NCBI GenBank assembly: GCA_022071975.1
Contig: JAJVIO010000051.1
Location: 1 to 46,374 of the forward strand
Direction: 5' to 3'
Origin: Planctomycetota bacterium
Lineage (GTDB): Bacteria > Planctomycetota > UBA8742 > UBA2392
DNA length: 46,374 nucleotides
Both the position numbers and the translations under genes were made by a program. Positions 44,015 to 46,374 of this stretch are shown here, one piece after another (the first letter of the stretch is position 1; every line of letters begins with the position of its first letter). The notes beneath the pieces were generated by a model, which was not told where the DNA came from, made no database searches, and worked only from the letters and a program-made list of their open reading frames with translations.

Positions 44015-45118
44015 CTACTTTTCCCCCGCCGGATTCAAGAGCCCGGCGGACAGTTTTTCTTCCAACCCGCTCCACTCCGCGCGCTGCTCTTCGGACAGGT
44101 CTTGGATGGCCGCCAGCGCCAGCCGCCGGGCCTCCTGGCCGCGGGGACCCGATTTTTCAACCTCTTCCACCGCAAGGGCATACTGCGCCAGCAGCGTGAT
44201 GTAATCCTCTGGATACAGCCCGGAATCCATGAGAGCCGGCAGGCGTCCCTCGTCGTAATCCCGCAACCGGTTCCCCCACCGCACGCACGACTCGAATTCT
44301 GAACGGCCGTACCATGAGTCCACGGCAAGCGCGATCACCACGTTGCGCCAGCCCAGGTCATTGAGGCGGTAGGCTGCTTCGTAAGCGTCGCTCAGGGCCG
44401 GTTCGGGGTCGGCGCCGGTGTTCAACTCGATGCGCGCGACATCGAGGCATGTCTGCACCAGCAGCCGGTCGTCGTCCAGCCGCTTCGCGTCGCGCTCGGC
44501 ACGGCGGGCGAAGCTGCGGGCCGCGGCGGGGTCGTCAGCGTCCAGGAACTGGAACGCCAGGTCGCGCGCTGCCTCAACGGCCCGGGTATGGGCCTCAACA
44601 CCCGCCAGAGCGCGCAACGCCTCGTCGCCTGCCCGGGCCGCGCCGACCTTGTCGCCGTCGCCCAGCAGCAGCACCACACGGGCAAGCAGAGCGTCGGCCA
44701 GCAACCTGCCGTCGTCAGCGGCATCCAGCCCATCCAGCAGCGCGCGCGCCTTCCGGGCGTCCCGCCCTTCGCCCTCGCGCGCCCAGATGGTTGCCTTTAC
44801 AACCTGCAGGTAGCGGCGCTCGCGGGCGTGGTCCTTGGGCAGCATCGTATCCGCCGTCTCCAGCGTAAGTTCGGCAAGCTGACGCTTGCCGTCCCGCTCA
44901 AACGCCCGCGCCTGGCTGAGTTTGACGACCACCGGCTCCAGGTCGTAATCGGTGTCGGCCGTGCGGTCTACCAGCGGCGCGGGCTTTTCAGCGGCCGGGC
45001 GGGCTTGGGGCGAAGAGGCGCAGGCGGCAAGCAGCAGGCCGGCGAGCAGAACGAACAGCAAACGGAGCCCGCGATTCGCGGGCTCCGTTACTTTGCCTGG
45101 GGTGATGCGGGTCTTCAC
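44015..45118 (-). CDS. Predicted lipoprotein with helical repeats, between rpoC and rpsL
   Basis: A 367-residue protein of unknown function. The N terminus is basic, then [15 protein letters not shown] gives a clear lipobox with Cys at about residue 33. The rest is helical and Ala/Leu/Arg/Asp-rich with TPR-like pairs, for example [20 protein letters not shown] and [20 protein letters not shown], and [20 protein letters not shown]. It starts with GTG overlapping the rpoC stop (TAGTG), so it is probably translated by coupling. A perfect hairpin lies within codons 10-19. A lipoprotein at this junction of the RNA polymerase and ribosomal protein genes is unusual. A later TTG start just before the hydrophobic stretch is possible. 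Confidence 0.75.
   Translation of the reverse strand: MKTRITPGKVTEPANRGLRLLFVLLAGLLLAACASSPQARPAAEKPAPLVDRTADTDYDLEPVVVKLSQARAFERDGKRQLAELTLETADTMLPKDHARERRYLQVVKATIWAREGEGRDARKARALLDGLDAADDGRLLADALLARVVLLLGDGDKVGAARAGDEALRALAGVEAHTRAVEAARDLAFQFLDADDPAAARSFARRAERDAKRLDDDRLLVQTCLDVARIELNTGADPEPALSDAYEAAYRLNDLGWRNVVIALAVDSWYGRSEFESCVRWGNRLRDYDEGRLPALMDSGLYPEDYITLLAQYALAVEEVEKSGPRGQEARRLALAAIQDLSEEQRAEWSGLEEKLSAGLLNPAGEK
45061..45089 (-). terminator. Perfect hairpin inside the lipoprotein start, after rpoC
   Basis: A 13-bp perfect stem (AACGGAGCCCGCG and CGCGGGCTCCGTT) with a 3-base loop lies 29 bases beyond the rpoC stop. The T-containing tail TTTGCTGTTCGTTC follows on the minus strand. It resembles a weak terminator of rpoC transcripts but is also part of the lipoprotein coding sequence. 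Confidence 0.5.
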
Positions 45119-46374
45119 TATGCCACTCCGCTTGCGACCTTTTCCGCCGCCTGGTCCAGCGTTTCGCGCTGGATGTCGGTGCGATGGTACATCGGGAAGC
45201 CGCTGCCTGCCGGGATGCGGTGCCCGAGGATGATGTTCTCCTTCAGGCCGGTCAGGAAGTCGCGCTTGCCCGCGATGGCAGCCTCGGTCAGCACCTTGGT
45301 GGTTTCCTGGAAGCTCGCGGCGCTGAGGAAGCTCTCGCTCTGCAGGCTGGCCTTGGTGATGCCCAGCAGCAGGGGCTTGAAGGTTGCGGGCTTGCCGCCT
45401 TCCTCGATGACGCGCTTGTTTTCCTTGCGGATCGTCACGCGGTCCACCACCGTTCCGCGCAGGAAGCTGGTGTTGCCTTCGTTGGCGATGCGCACCATGC
45501 GCAACATCTGGCTGAGGATGATCTCGATGTGCTTGTCGTTGATGCCCACGTTCTGGCTGCGGTACACCTTCTGCACCTCGGCCAGCAGGTACTCCTGGAC
45601 CGCGTCCTTGCCCTGGATGTCCAGGATGTCGTGCGGCACGCGTGAGCCCTCGGTCAGGGTTTCGCCGGCCTTCACGCGGTCGCCGGAACGGGCCTTGATC
45701 GACATGCGGGCGGGGATCGTGTGCTCGGCCACTTCGCCGGTGTCGCTGCGCACGAAGACGGCACGCTTGCCGCGCTTCTTGTCTTCGCTGAGCTCAACGG
45801 TGCCGTCGATCTTGGTGATGATCGCCGGCTCCTTGGGCTTGCGCGCTTCCAGCAGCTCGGTGACGCGGGGCAGACCGCCGGTGATGTCCTGGGTACCGCC
45901 GATTTCGCGGACGGTCTTGGCCAGCACTTCGCCCGCCTTCACCTTCTGGCCGTCCTTGACCACGATGCTCGATTTCTCGGCCAGCGGGTAGTAGGCCAGC
46001 ACGTTGCCCTTGTTGTCCTCGATGCGGATCTGCGGGTGCAGGTCGCCCTTGTGCTCGATCACGACTCGCTGCTTGGTCTGCGTTTCGTGCTCGATCTCTT
46101 CCTTGAACGTACGGCCTTCAATCAGGTCGTCATAGACGATCTTGCCGTCAACCTCGGCGATGATCGGCGTGGAGTGCGGATCCCAGTCGCAGAGAACCTT
46201 GCCGGCCTTGGCGACCTTCTCGCCGTCGGGCACCTTGAGGCTCGCGCCCAGCGGAATCTGGTGGGTGTCCAGCACGGCGCCGTCCTTGTCGACGATGTAG
46301 ATTTCGCCCTTGCTGCTGACCACGATGTTTTCGCCCTCGGCGTTGGTCACCACGCGCAGGTTGCTGCCGTACTT
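45118..46374 (-). CDS. rpoC: DNA-directed RNA polymerase subunit beta', C-terminal part (partial)
   Basis: The frame is open to the right edge of the window; 418 codons are visible. Clear beta' motifs are DITGGLPRVTELLEARKPKE, the NDKHIEIILSQMLRMV segment, LLLGITKASLQSESFLSAAS, FQETTKVLTEAAIAGKRDFL and GLKENIILGHRIPAGSGF. The catalytic NADFDGDMA region and the trigger loop start lie outside. It precedes the str genes as in most bacteria, but a lipoprotein gene is inserted between. Confidence 0.97.
   Translation of the reverse strand, partial: KYGSNLRVVTNAEGENIVVSSKGEIYIVDKDGAVLDTHQIPLGASLKVPDGEKVAKAGKVLCDWDPHSTPIIAEVDGKIVYDDLIEGRTFKEEIEHETQTKQRVVIEHKGDLHPQIRIEDNKGNVLAYYPLAEKSSIVVKDGQKVKAGEVLAKTVREIGGTQDITGGLPRVTELLEARKPKEPAIITKIDGTVELSEDKKRGKRAVFVRSDTGEVAEHTIPARMSIKARSGDRVKAGETLTEGSRVPHDILDIQGKDAVQEYLLAEVQKVYRSQNVGINDKHIEIILSQMLRMVRIANEGNTSFLRGTVVDRVTIRKENKRVIEEGGKPATFKPLLLGITKASLQSESFLSAASFQETTKVLTEAAIAGKRDFLTGLKENIILGHRIPAGSGFPMYHRTDIQRETLDQAAEKVASGVA

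Overview
This 46.4 kb GC-rich, gene-dense window comes from a free-living bacterium with an outer membrane. Several traits fit Planctomycetota or a close relative: a pair of alpha/alpha-toroid (squalene-oxidase/prenyltransferase-repeat) secreted proteins, an alpha operon without rpsD, and ribosomal proteins with long charged tails. A bacterial XPB helicase is also present. The assignment is inferred from gene content and protein style only, at about 0.5 confidence.

Layout, left to right. (1) 1-8131, plus strand: the end of prfB, then three family-5 peptide-binding proteins and two Opp/Dpp permeases with no ATPase gene. (2) 8153-8884: bioD, alone. (3) 8905-17479, minus strand, read right to left: an outer-membrane barrel protein, an NtrB-like histidine kinase, a receiver domain and a sigma-54 activator in different frames, a secreted coiled-coil protein and two toroid proteins. 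A good sigma-54 promoter lies upstream at 17677-17693, so the activator may control its own operon. (4) 17890-22920, plus strand: XPB helicase, a 65-residue protein, a protein sharing the Helicase_C_3 domain of XPB, and a TPR lipoprotein, all overlapping by a few bases. (5) 22923-46374, minus strand, read right to left: the rpoC end, a lipoprotein, rpsL, rpsG, fusA, then S10, spc and alpha gene sets (rpsJ to rplQ with secY, adk, infA, rpmJ, rpoA), and finally trmD, rplS and yraN.

The translation cluster is cut into several transcription units. rpsL ends in a strong intrinsic terminator, rpsG has its own sigma-70-type promoter, and rpsJ has its own promoter. fusA has its own promoter followed by a leader of about 230 nt. 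That leader ends in an intrinsic terminator directly before the fusA ribosome-binding site, and an upstream 8-base element can form a competing antiterminator. This looks like a classical attenuator and is the best candidate for an undescribed regulatory system here.

A second recurring signal is a set of intergenic inverted arrays of very short tandem repeats at operon junctions: four 9-nt units facing four at 14882-14960, four 7-nt units facing four at 24632-24713, and a permuted version at 28545-28613 that can form a pseudoknot. Not found next to their usual partners are rpsD, rpmD, map and tuf. S12 carries Arg at the position where Lys-to-Arg gives streptomycin resistance in other bacteria.
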